Below, piece by piece: positions 47,831 to 59,546 of a stretch of DNA of 64,000 nt. The DNA is taken from NCBI RefSeq assembly GCF_009730915.1, contig NC_052489.1, positions 3,871,622-3,935,621 on the forward strand, read 5' to 3'. A program made the position numbers and the translations under genes. The notes below the pieces were generated by a model. It was given only the letters and a program-made list of their open reading frames with translations. It did no database searches and was not told the origin of the DNA. This stretch comes from Dioscorea cayenensis subsp. rotundata. Taxonomy: Eukaryota; Streptophyta; Magnoliopsida; Dioscoreales; Dioscoreaceae. How positions within the stretch are numbered: the first letter of the stretch is position 1; the number at the start of each line of letters is the position of its first letter.

Positions 47831-48830
47831 NNNNNNNNNNNNNNNNNNNNNNNNNNNNNNNNNNNNNNNNNNNNNNNNNNNNNNNNNNNNNNNNNNNNNN
47901 NNNNNNNNNNNNNNNNNNNNNNNNNNNNNNNNNNNNNNNNNNNNNNNNNNNNNNNNNNNNNNNNNNNNNNNNNNNNNNNNNNNNNNNNNNNNNNNNNNNN
48001 NNNNNNNNNNNNNNNNNNNNNNNNNNNNNNNNNNNNNNNNNNNNNNNNNNNNNNNNNNNNNNNNNNNNNNNNNNNNNNNNNNNNNNNNNNNNNNNNNNNN
48101 NNNNNNNNNNNNNNNNNNNNNNNNNNNNNNNNNNNNNNNNNNNNNNNNNNNNNNNNNNNNNNNNNNNNNNNNNNNNNNNNNNNNNNNNNNNNNNNNNNNN
48201 NNNNNNNNNNNNNNNNNNNNNNNNNNNNNNNNNNNNNNNNNNNNNNNNNNNNNNNNNNNNNNNNNNNNNNNNNNNNNNNNNNNNNNNNNNNNNNNNNNNN
48301 NNNNNNNNNNNNNNNNNNNNNNNNNNNNNNNNNNNNNNNNNNNNNNNNNNNNNNNNNNNNNNNNNNNNNNNNNNNNNNNNNNNNNNNNNNNNNNNNNNNN
48401 NNNNNNNNNNNNNNNNNNNNNNNNNNNNNNNNNNNNNNNNNNNNNNNNNNNNNNNNNNNNNNNNNNNNNNNNNNNNNNNNNNNNNNNNNNNNNNNNNNNN
48501 NNNNNNNNNNNNNNNNNNNNNNNNNNNNNNNNNNNNNNNNNNNNNNNNNNNNNNNNNNNNNNNNNNNNNNNNNNNNNNNNNNNNNNNNNNNNNNNNNNNN
48601 NNNNNNNNNNNNNNNNNNNNNNNNNNNNNNNNNNNNNNNNNNNNNNNNNNNNNNNNNNNNNNNNNNNNNNNNNNNNNNNNNNNNNNNNNNNNNNNNNNNN
48701 NNNNNNNNNNNNNNNNNNNNNNNNNNNNNNNNNNNNNNNNNNNNNNNNNNNNNNNNNNNNNNNNNNNNNNNNNNNNNNNNNNNNNNNNNNNNNNNNNNNN
48801 NNNNNNNNNNNNNNNNNNNNNNNNNNNNNN
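47831..48830. other. Assembly gap, 1,000 N
   Basis: Exactly 1,000 undetermined bases. The round number suggests a scaffold placeholder rather than a measured length. Open frames running through it are artefacts. Confidence 0.99.
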
Positions 48831-50033
48831 TAAATTTGGCCATGTGCAATGCTGCTTTCTTTTTGTTACATTTTTTTTTCCTTTTTGAAAATACCAATTT
48901 TGTATAGGTTCTTGCTCAACTTCCAAAAGTTAAAACTTAACTACAGAAATTGTTAGTTGCCTGAACTACTTACTATGTCCATGAGTTCAACCAACCCCAG
49001 ATTTTCTAAGATACTCCTGTTTATTCTCCTGTGATGAATACCTTGCAATGATTTGACTGAATTTATACCAGGATTTGTTTGAAAGCTGATGCATGATCAG
49101 ATAACAATGATTATTGATCCATGATCTAACTACTGTTCAACATCCTAGTAACTTTTTTTTTGAGATTTTAAAAGGTGCTACAGGGTTTTGAGATTCTGTA
49201 GTGGATAGCAAGATGGAAATCTTATATCTTCCTCTTCAAAGTTTATCAACTTGTTTATATATTTGAGACCAACAAGCCTCATTCTGATTAAATCACTTCT
49301 TACTTTTTATTCATATACTCTTTTCAATTTATCAGTTTATACAATCAATTTTTTAAATCATAGATAACTTTTTCCACTTCAATCAGAAAGAACCCCCATT
49401 CATAGCTCTGGTCAATTCTGATTGTAGCAATTATATTAGCACCATCTTTGGGAACTATATATTAATTCTTTTTATTTCTAGGAAATAAAACGTATGACCC
49501 ATTTGTTGATGCTTTGGAATCCTGGTCTAGATTCCCAAACAAAGGGGCCCTTAGATTGCCAGTAACAAATTCTATAGTTTGAAAATATGTAGTCTCTCAT
49601 AGTTTGTGGGTTGATGGCAGATAAAGGGAAATTTCACATTCTAATCACATGAAAAATGAGATGTGTTAGTCTGGGGTAATTGCCTAGATTGAGTTGAATA
49701 ACTGAAGGAGTCTTATGGCTTAAAAATTAATCATGAAGAGCTGCTGGTTATGATTTCGTGGGGCATTCATACTTTTAGCATTTGTCCCTGCATGTAATTT
49801 TCTTGCTTTCGCATCTTACATAGAATTTCTTTGCTCTCCCCTATGACATTGCTTACTAAAACAGGTATTCTGGATAGCAATTTTGACAAAAAATTTTGTG
49901 CTGTATTCTCATTTATAATTAAAGTTTCTTCACTAATTTTGCCATGAAGGCATAGATTTTTCTTTTTTGCTTTTGCTATGGCCTTTTCATGACATGAACT
50001 GGTTTTCTTGTGGAAATTTCTTCTTTTTTTCAG
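48831..50033. other. Sequence between gap and first myosin exon, no coding seen
   Basis: AT-rich and T-rich on the + strand, in keeping with intron sequence of the myosin gene. No exon matching the upstream motor domain was found. Confidence 0.5.
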
Positions 50034-52350
50034 GAGTATATTCAAGATGGGATTGACTGGACTAACTTAAGTTTTGCAGACAATACAGATTGCTTAAGCC
50101 TGTTTGAGAAGGTATAGATATATGTATAAAACGGGATATGAACTTGTTTTTGATTTAATTGTGAAATATGATTTAATTAATTTATGCTTGCTCTACATTC
50201 ATTAGATGCAATTGATTAAAAAACATCAGCCGTTTGCAATTTCTGATTCAACAATATCTGATTTGGCCTTGACCATTATCTGTCTGTCTGTGATATATAC
50301 TTTTGTAACGCAATGTGAACATCTTTGTTTGCTTAAGACATTGAACATTCAAATAGATACTTGTTCATCATGCTTACTCTCCCAATTTCAATATTTTTTA
50401 ATTTATTATTATGCTTAATATATTTTTCGTGTCAGACAATTTATTTTGCTATGAACTTCTGTGGCAATCAGCATGAGCATATTGTGTTTGAGAACAATGG
50501 TTTGACCTTGTTGTATAGTGGATAGGATAAACACATTGATGTTAGTTTAGTGGCGTAAATAACTTTTGGAGTAAAGCATTGATATGGATAAAATAAAACT
50601 ATCACAATCCATGAGTGTGAAAGAAGAGAAGGGTGTCTCAACATTCTATTAGCGCCTTTATGTGTCTTTATTTTATATTAATTGATAGATTACTGATAAT
50701 AACATGAATGGAAATTGGGATTTGTCAGCTTGGGCAAACTTGCAACATCCCATTTTTTATGTATCAGGGAGAATGAACCTGTATGTAATGGCCATTTATA
50801 CCTTTTCAATGAGAAGACAAGAGAGTTTTCTCCCAAAATTTCTTCCAATTTTCCATTTTAAGTGCTCAAATGTATATAGTCCGGACTTACTTTCAAAGTT
50901 GCAACTATTTCTCTATTATCTTTGACCAAAATCAAACAAGATTTTAGTGTGACTTGACCTTCAAGGTTTTAAGTTTAAAATGAAAGTGCACAACTATAAG
51001 AGTTGTGAAGAAGAGAATGCCTCCATATTTTTTTCCTTTGTTTTCTTTTTCTCTCAATTTTCATTCTAATTACTCATATACCAATAATGCCAATTACCTT
51101 CTGAAGCGAAGATATTTCTCATTTTATCTTTGACCAAAACCAAAATGGGGTTTCTAATTCCATATTTTTAGTTATTAATGGAAAGTGAAATCCCATAAGA
51201 AAAATTGTTGTGAAACTACATAAGAACAATAAGAAGAATAGAACGCCTTCGTAATTCTTTTCCTTGGTTATTTCTTTTTTCAATTTTCATTGTTAAGTAT
51301 TCTGTACCAATATTGCCAACTACCTTCTAAAGCGAGATATTTCTCATTTTATATTTGATCAAAACCAACATGGGACCAGTAATGTGACTGAACTTCGATA
51401 TTTTTAGCTTTTAAATGAAAATGAAATCCCATACGAACAATAATTGTGAATTTTAGGCTGTTGGATGTCCAGTTGACCTATGGTTTTTAACGTTCTAAGA
51501 TGATGTTCATTCTGAACCATCTTTCAAACTTTCCTGCTGGAACATGTAGCAATACAATATAACGTTAATTATAAAGATATGCAATTATTGTTGTTGTTGT
51601 CGTTGTCTAAGCTTATGGATAGACCCTCCATCTTTTCCACATATTCATCTACTTATGCATGCATCTCACACTTCTTTTGATCATTATTGTTTATTAAGAT
51701 GTAATTCTGGACATCTGCTTAAGTGGTTCTATTTTTCAGCTTAACCTGATTTTGCTTTTGTAAGTTATAGAAACCCCTTGGGCTGTTATCTTTACTGGAT
51801 GAAGAATCAAAAGTCCCAACAGCAACTGCTCTGACACTGGCTAACAAGCTTAAGCTTCACTTAAATACCAACCCATGCTTTAAAGAGGAAAGCGAAGGAG
51901 CTTTTACAGTTCGCCATTGTGCTGGACAAGTCAGTATTTTGAGCTGATTCACTGAATTATTTTATAACTTGATATGCCTAGGCTGTTCATTTTTTTTTTC
52001 TGTGATTGAATCATGAATTCAATTTTTAGTATCAAAAACCGGATCAGTTAGGCTAGAAGAATCTGTTGGTTCTTATTAAACTTTTAAAGTGATAAATCAT
52101 TTGCTGAAGCTCACACTTGAATGTGGCTAACTCTCACTAATTGCAGGTTTCATATGACACAACTGGTTTCTTAGAGAAAAACAGAGATCCATTGTGCTTA
52201 GACTCTATCCAATTGCTTCTATCGTGCAATTGTCAGCTTCCGAAGTTATTTGCATCCCGTATGCTTAATAAATCTCAAAACCCAGTTGGTAATCAGTCAT
52301 GGGTTGATAATGTTAATCCACAAAGTCAAAGTGCGGGGACAAAGTTTAAG
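50034..52350 (+). pseudogene. Three exons of a class VIII myosin motor domain (partial gene)
   Basis: Exons 50034-50111, 51771-51929 and 52147-52350 join in phase and have no stops: 26, 53 and 68 residues. They read EYIQDGIDWTNLSFADN, then KPLGLLSLLDEESKVP, NKLKLHLNTNPCFK, FTVRHCAGQVSYDTTGFLEK, NRDPLCLDSIQLLLSC and LFASRML. This is the lower-50-kDa/relay part of a plant myosin VIII (ATM1/ATM2 type), an actin motor of the plasma membrane, plasmodesmata and endosomes. A full motor has about 750 residues plus IQ motifs, and neither the P-loop nor the SH1 helix/converter exons are seen. Upstream exons could lie in the gap, but the expected next exon (FKLMQ...HFIRC) is absent downstream before a hAT element. 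It is either a gene fragment or a gene with very long introns. Intact splice sites suggest recent origin. Confidence 0.82.
50800..51430 (+). repeat. Imperfect ~220-bp tandem repeat in the myosin-fragment intron
   Basis: Two clear copies, around 51000-51200 and 51225-51430, share CAATTTTCATT, TACCAATA-TGCCAA-TACCTTCT, AAGCGA and ATATTTCTCATTTTAT, then a GACCAAAACCAA-like motif. A more diverged third copy precedes them at about 50800-51000 (CTATTATCTTTGACCAAAAT). Confidence 0.75.
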
Positions 52351-53757
52351 GTAAATTTGTCTATGAACCTTAAGAAAGTTCAGCTGTCCAAGCATTTCAA
52401 TATTCACTTTTTCTGTTTTGTTTTACTTTCTTAAAGCTAAAGAATTTATATCTGCTAGTATTTCTTTTTCCTTATAAATTCTCATTGCATCTTCTTTAGC
52501 CTTACTGTATATTTTGCTTAATGATGATGTGGCTTTACTTATAAAGATGGACCAACCTAGCATTTGGTTTGGAATAGGGGCTCTTAGATTTTTTATTTCT
52601 GTATAGATCCCTTTGGTCAGATCGGAATTATATTGATCTAGAACAACATTTGAACTAAACCAGATTACCTAGGCAAGCTTAGAACTTAGATTATCGAAAA
52701 GAACCTTGGTATTGCGTTTGTAAGAATATCCTCAATCTACAGGGCAGTAGTAACATAGAGAAAATCTATCCTTCTACTTTTTCTTTGATGAAGCAAAGAT
52801 CTATTTCTGTGTTTGGTTATGTCATGATGTTCCTTGCGATGTTAATAGCAGATTGGTTGTCATAATGCATTTTCATGGAAGCTTTTATTTTAACTTTTAG
52901 CTTCGTTGGGATCCTTCCAAGCCAAATTCCATCCCATATTCCATGAAGATGGCCTTCTTTCTTTTACTGAGCCTGCCCAATTAGCTTCATGATACAACGG
53001 ATTTTTTCTTACTTTTCTATGTAATGGAGTTAACCCACACATAAGTACAATAACCTGAGGATGGCCTTCTTTCTTTTACTTTGCCTGCCCAGTTAGCGTT
53101 AATATAATTTTTAATATTTCTTCCTCTATTTGTATTAAAGTAAAGACCTTTTTTTGGGTCACCGTCAAGTGTCTCAGGATTTTGTATACAGCTCCATGTG
53201 TTCTTCGTGAGGGTTATTCATGAACTGATTGACTGAACTGATGGAAAAACTATTATTTGGTTTGATTTCCCATTGGTTTTTGATATTTGCGCTTATTTAT
53301 GTTTACAAGCATGCCATCATCTTTAGATTCCAGCTTTTGATTTGAATCCATTGGAGTGCTAGCAAGTTTGCTTCTGATCTGACACAAGATAGATTAGGTA
53401 GTCACATCTAGGCAATCTCATCTAGAGAATCTAGGGAATCACACTTAAAAGAAAAGGTAATCACACATCAAAATAAAGCATTAAGCTGAAAAAAAACTCT
53501 AAATAATTCATTTTTTGACTGATTTCTCGAGAAGACTTTCCTTATTCATAGAGATTTGAGAACTTATTTGAGCAAATTTTGACTCCAAGTAGCAAAGAGA
53601 CTTATTTAAACTAAAACTTATCTAGACTTCTATACTTATTGATAAAATCAACCCATAATAAAATTCAAAACAAATCTACCAGATATGGAGACTTATGTAT
53701 GCCAAAAATTGCAATTACCAAATTAGCTCTAACATCTGAACACATGATTTTAATTCT
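52351..53757. other. Non-coding stretch between myosin exons and hAT element
   Basis: No myosin exon or other coding sequence was recognised. It contains a short direct repeat, GATGGCCTTCTTTCTTTTAC, at about 52947 and 53059. Two CATCTAG-rich copies lie at 53405-53435. Confidence 0.55.
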
Positions 53758-54059
53758 ATAGTTGTCAAGAGGCGTAAGGTGGATCTAGGCACAAGCCAAG
53801 GTTGTCACAGGCTCAAGGAGCATCTAGGCGCAAGGGGTCCTGGAGCCTAGGCGCAAGGCGCAGGCGCGCGCCCGAGTGACACTAGGCGCACTTAGAAAAA
53901 AATGAAAGAGTTTATAAACTGTTCTATAGATTAATATCATAGAAGGCACCAACATGCATAATGACATAATAAGTTCAATTGTTCAAGACCAAAATGCAAT
54001 AATGTGATATAATGCACCCATTGAGTCCTAACTCCTAACTCATAATAAAAATCTAGTCA

Positions 54060-56806
54060 CTAATCACTTTCATCATCAACATATTCAAAACCATCAAGTG
54101 CTTCATAATTATCATCATCACCAACTCCATCAAATTTCTCTTCAAATTCATCATTCTCTTCATCAAAATAATCATCTCCAAGATTTTCTTCCTCATCATT
54201 GCCATCTCTAGAAATTAAAGGGGTTCTCAAACTAGCAAATGATGGCTTTATTGCCTTCTTTTTCCCCTTTGATGGCCTTGAACTTGAAGCACTACTATTT
54301 ATTCCCTTTCCTCCTCCTCGACCTCGAGTAGTATATGCGCTTTCATCAACCCCTGCCGCTCTTTCAACTGCATCCCAAGTAAGGTCATCATCACCAAACA
54401 CTAGTTCGTCGTCTCCTTGCTCTTGATCTAGCGTACCCATCAACCACTCATTTGCATCATCAATATCTTGTAAAGAAATGGGGTCAATGCGATCACGGTC
54501 ATCATATCGACGCTTTAGTTCTCGGTTATATTTCACAAAGACCAAATCATTCAACTTTTGTTGATCAAATCTATTCCTTTTTTTAGTATGAACCTGAAAA
54601 ACAAAGACAACATTATATATTTATTATAGTACATAGTTAAGGGCCTTAGGGGTTAATCTACAATATTAAAAGGAAAACAACAATATCTAATATATAAGTA
54701 TAATTCTTACATGTTCAAAAATACTCCAATTACGCTCGCAACTGGATGCGCTACAAGTTAGACTGAGTACTTTGATTGCAAAATCTAGCAACTCTGGAGT
54801 TGAGGCTCCATAAGATTTCCACCATTCGGCTATTAATGAAATTAATTAATAACAAAGTTAGTTACACACTTACACAATAGTATAAGTTAAATCTTATCAA
54901 TTTATAACAAAAGTTACAAAACTTATTTACCTGGTGATTTCAAACTTCGATTCCTAATTGCCAGTTTCTTCCAAATATGTCACCCGCATTTTGATATATA
55001 CTCATTTGATTGTTGATTTTGTCTTGACATGAAGCATCAGGAACCAATCTCTCTAGAGTTTCAAGCACTCCATCCATTATCTCACTAGTTCTGATAATCT
55101 CCATTGGATTGGCATAAAAAAATTCCGGATTAAGATAGTGCCCAGCCGCATGCAAAGATCGGTGGAGTTGACATTCCCATCGTTTGTCAATGATATCAAC
55201 ACATCTTTGTATTGTTCTTCATTTTCTGCAAACAACTTTGCTATAGCTTCCTTGGCCCTATCCATGGCTTCATAAATGTATCCCATAGCCAGTTTTTTCT
55301 CACCATCAATCAATCGAAGCACACTAACTAGAGGGCTGAAAATCTTTAAAATATATACAATGCTTGTCCAAAATCTTGTCATCATTATACTAGCTTGTGC
55401 TTTTTTCCCGGCAATTTCCTTTGACCACTTACTCTATTCCCATTCTTCAGAAGTAAACATTTTCCTCAAACAATTCTTCAATTTATGGATTCGTTGAAGT
55501 GTGAGAAATGCCGTGGCAAACCTTGTAACACCCGGCCTAACAAGTTCTCTTTGACCGGTAAAACTCCTCAACATATTAACCATGCCCGGTCGAACATAAA
55601 TGAAGGAGTTTAAGCCGATTGCTCTTTGTACAGTTCTTTTCACATTTGGCATCTTACCAATATCTTCCAAAATCAAATCCAAACAATGTGCTGCACAAGG
55701 AGTCCAAAACAAATTCTTATATTTTTCTTCCAAGCGCTTACCTGAAAATAAATTCAAAAATCATCAAATAAATGAACACTTTGAGTTAATAAAGTAATCA
55801 AATAACATGTAATAGGATACGATGAATAGATTAATTTTATACCTGCAAAGACATTAACGGATGAGCTATCAGTAACTACTTGTATGACATTTTTCTCTCC
55901 AACACGTTGAACCATGTGATCAAGCAACTCAAACATTTTTTCTCCAGTTTTTGCATAACCCGAAGCATCAATAGATTCTAAGAACACAGTTCCTTTTGGA
56001 GAATTCACCAAAAAATTTATCAATGTCCTATTCCTCTTGTCTGTCCAACCATCAGCCATTATAGAGCAACCATAATGTGCCCATTCTTCTTCATAGGACT
56101 GTAGTATCTTTTTGCCATCCTCCATTTCTTTATTAAGCAAGGAGACACGGACCTCATGGTAGCTAGGTGCTTTCATGCCAATACCATATTGACCAATTGC
56201 ATCGATCATTACTTGAAATTGAGGATATTTAATGGCATTAAATGGAATTGATGCATCATACAACCATCGAGCTATTTCTCTACATGCTCGTTCCCGTAAC
56301 TCCTTCTTGCAAGTATCATTGATTGTTGTTTGCTTCAGATTTTTTTCCTTTTTTCTTGAATTTTCAGCATTTTGTGTGAAGTATAAATCTATTGGCCCCT
56401 TTTGCCGTTGTCGTTTCTTTGCATTCAAAATTTTACTACTTCCTTGGTGCGATCTCATCATAATGGTTTTTTCATCTTCATCTTCTTCATCACCGCCAAA
56501 AGCATCTTCTTCAATAATATTATCCGGAAAATTACCTTCAAACATCTTGCTTGCATTGACCTTATTTATCATAAAAGACTGAATCTCTTCTTGGACAGGT
56601 GGTGGGCATCTTTGACAAATGGTTGTATTTCTAAAACCTCCCACAATATGTTGTTTAGCTCTAAATATTCCACCTTTTGTAACTTTATCGCAAAATTTGC
56701 ATTTCAAATCATTCTTGTTGTTTGGATTAATGCATTGAACATATTTCCAACATGGATCACTTTTTCCACTTGATGATGAAATAGTCTTCTCATTTGAAGA
56801 AGCCAT
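54060..56806 (-). pseudogene. hAT transposase (BED finger, DUF659, hATC), with lesions
   Basis: Minus-strand exons 56806-55843, 55741-54931, 54829-54711 and 54593-54060. The protein starts MASSNEK. It has a BED-type zinc finger (CKFCDKVTKGG, RAKQH), a DUF659 region (ARWLYDASIPFNAIKYPQF, CSIMADGWTDKRN) with catalytic-core motifs, and WTPCAAHCLDLILEDIGK. Next come RWECQLHRSLHAAGHYLNPEF and the hATC dimerisation part (WWKSYGASTPELLDFAIKVL, CSASSCERNWS). An acidic Asp/Glu-rich tail ends it. Lesions: an in-frame TAG at 55434-55436, a 1-nt frameshift near 55195-55205 and a missing A near 54970 (GRKLAIRNR region). Few lesions in an otherwise complete frame point to a relatively young, inactive copy. 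Confidence 0.92.
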
Positions 56807-57674
56807 GTACCTATCAAAGATAAAATGGTTGAGCATTTAATTACATATGTATAACTGCATAAGTGTATAACTAAAACATCAATCATTTAACTAACACATT
56901 TATTCTCATCCTAATTCCTTCTAACTTGTATTGTTACTTGATGCAATGCAATTATGCAAGAAGCTTTAAGATACAATCATACAAAATAGTTAAAGAAATA
57001 TTAGTTTTAATTCTTAATTGTTGAGATCGCTTCATTTTTCTTGCTGCATAATCTTATTGATGTCAATAGTATTACAAGAACAATTTGATGAAAGGCTACA
57101 ACATATCATGGAAGAGAACATCAACCAATATATATATATATATATATATATTTCTTTAATATTTAATACACAAATTATAACAAAATTAAATTAAAAAAAA
57201 TCAGCAATTACACAAATCTCAGATAAGGAGGTGGTGTTGATCCAGCCGGATGCAAGTGAGAGTATAGACCTAAATTAATAACCTCCCTTGAGCCTTCTTG
57301 CTTGATCAGACAGGCAGGACATGTAACTCAATTCCAAAGAATTTCTCTAGCTTTAATTTTAGTTTCTATTAAGGTAGGCCTGCATTCACATTTCGCATAC
57401 ACTCCAAGCCTGAGGTAATAAATCCCACAAGATGATGGCCATCAAAGTCCTCAATTATTGCATAAATAAGCTGATAGCCTATGCATAAAGTGTTGCACAG
57501 TAATAACAAATTTTTACATAATAATTGGACTTGCAGGAAGTCCACATAAACTAAGGTAATATCCATGAAATTATATTAAAATTGTTTAATCAATCGGTAC
57601 AAAGTTGATTCTCAACCATGAAAAGGTCATTCAATTCTTCACCTGATGGTAAAAATACTGTGGTGTGAGATACA

Positions 57675-57905
57675 AGGGAGAAGTGGCGGTGCTGATCTGG
57701 ATGCAAGGGAGAGGTGGCGGTGCTGATCCGGATCCAAGGGAGAGGTGGCGGTGCTGATCTGGATGCAAGGGAGAGGTGGCGGACCTGGCAGTGCTGATCT
57801 GGATCCAAGGGAGAGGTAGCGGTGCTGATTTGGATGCAAGGGAGAGGTGGCGATGCTGATCCGAATGCAAGGAAGAGGTGGCGGTGCTGATCTTGAATCC
57901 GGATT
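57675..57905 (-). repeat. 31-bp minisatellite, seven to eight copies, in the hAT element
   Basis: GAGGTGGCGGTGCTGATCTG followed by GATGCAAGGGA repeats with 31-base spacing from about 57675. One copy carries a short extra GACCTGGCA segment. It lies upstream of the transposase in its sense. Because 31 is not a multiple of three, all minus-strand frames are open, which produces spurious ORFs. Confidence 0.93.
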
Positions 57906-58349
57906 CAAGGGAAAATTCGGAGAAGAGAAGAGTGACGGCTGAGGGTTTGGAATTTTCTATGGATAAGATTAGTTGATTGGTTGATTTGTTGATATGTGGA
58001 TTAGATTAGGTTTCTCCAATTTAAATCTTGATGCAAATATGTGGATGAGATTAAAACTTTAAAACAAGATGTGTGGCCATGGCTTAAAGTAGAAATGAAT
58101 GGGAAAAAACCTACTGCATATCATGGAGGCGCGCCTAGGCCTTCGCCTGGCGCCTGGGCTCAGAGGCGCGCGCCTCCTTGACACCGCCCGTCTCATGTGG
58201 ATAGAGGCGCACACGGGTGAGCCTCGTGCGCCTGGCGCCTCAGGCGCGCCTATGACAACCTTGTTAAAAACCAAAGATGAAGTTGCAGGGAATAATAATC
58301 CATAATTATATGTGTATCGCAATTATCAAAGAATCCAAAGAATAGTTAC

Positions 58350-59235
58350 CCAATGTGTAGTGCGAGCAGCAAAACTGAAATAAATAACAGCATTCACAAC
58401 AAACTGTATATCAGGACGAGTGATTATGAGATGCATTAAAGAGCCGATGACTTTTCATTATCAAACGAGATTATCAAAAAGTGATCTTTATCTGGAGATT
58501 GTTTAACATTGTACTCAAAAGCTATTGTTTCTCAATCAGTAGAGATACTTAATCTGAGGCAAGACATAACCATGAGTTGATGCATTGCCATGAAAATAAT
58601 CTAGAGGCCTAATATTTTTCATTTCAAATGGTTTTGAAAGATGATTCTTAAGAAAAGCTCCGTATGAGTCATCTTTAATAATGATCATATCATTCACATA
58701 CAAAAGTAAAAGAATTTTACCCCCAAAAGTGGTATGAGTAAATAAAGTAGAATCATAAGGTAAGTTAATAATGCTAAGTTGGAGTAACACTAAACTAAAC
58801 TTCTTAAACCAAGCGTGAGGTATTTGTTTGAGACTATAAGTGTTATGCTAAGACAACATATTTGTCCCTTAATATGGTGCATTGCACATCTCTTCATGTA
58901 AATATTCATTTAAAATGCATTTGTTATACATCCATTTGAAAAAGAGGCCTTTGATTGAAAAAAGCCAATTCTATCAAGACACATATTTAGGTCATTTTTA
59001 CTACTAGAGCAAAGTCTCCTCATGGTCAATGTTGTAATTCTGAGAGAAGTTCTTAGCCATAAGACGAACTATATAGCATTCAAGAGATCCATTTGTTTGT
59101 CTTAATATTATGTATCCTTTGTAATTAATAACATTTTTCCCTGCCGGTAATGATATGAGATCCAATGTGCGAGTCTTATGTAAATTATCAATTTCTTCCA
59201 GCATAGCTTTTTGCCAAGTAGGATGAGAAAATACT
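58350..59235 (-). pseudogene. Decayed Ty1/copia reverse transcriptase fragment
   Basis: In several minus-strand frames the order is EIDNLHKTRTLDLISLPAGK, LECYIVRLMAKNFSQNYNID, then LLLYVNDMIII (the YVDD catalytic motif with its first Asp changed to Asn), MKNIRPLDYFHGN and, near 58340-58430, TRPDIQFVVNAV. These follow the RVT_2 order of copia Pol. Numerous stops and frameshifts show that the fragment is old. Its upstream part is cut by the 59547-61337 insertion. Confidence 0.88.
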
Positions 59236-59546
59236 TTTTAAATGATGAACGTTTAATGAAAGAATGTATTGATTGTAAAAATGAGCAATAGTCAGAGTAG
59301 ATAGAAGACATGCTAGTTAATGATGTATAGATGTAAGGAGGCCAATGAGTATTAGGTCATTGAACATAACTAGGATGAGAAATAGTTTGAAAGGGATCAA
59401 CATAGAGATATGTAGATGACACTTATAAAATCATCTTTTCCAGATGAAGATGGATCTATTTTAACCATCATATCTTGCTGCTTTAGGATGACAAGCATGA
59501 ACTTGTGTAATGGGAGATAGTGAATTGGAAGAAGTAGTGACAGGAG

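Larger units (their letters stand above)
53758..58262 (-). mobile_element. hAT-superfamily transposon, about 4.5 kb
   Basis: The ends are related inverted repeats: AGTTGTCAAGAGGCG at the left and AGGTTGTCATAGGCG as the reverse complement of the right. Both ends are GC-rich islands with repeated AGGCGC/GGCGCC motifs (53765-53895, 58125-58250), in contrast to AT-rich surroundings. A hAT transposase gene lies between them on the minus strand. An 8-bp target duplication was not recognisable, so end positions are accurate only to a few bases. Confidence 0.85.

Noticed and set aside
47746..48926. Two open frames of more than 370 codons across the N run
   Set aside because: They consist almost wholly of undetermined residues and are artefacts of the gap.
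57590..57908. Three overlapping minus-strand frames with HRHLSLASRSAPPPLP-like repeats
   Set aside because: They are by-products of the 31-bp minisatellite, which is open in all three frames.
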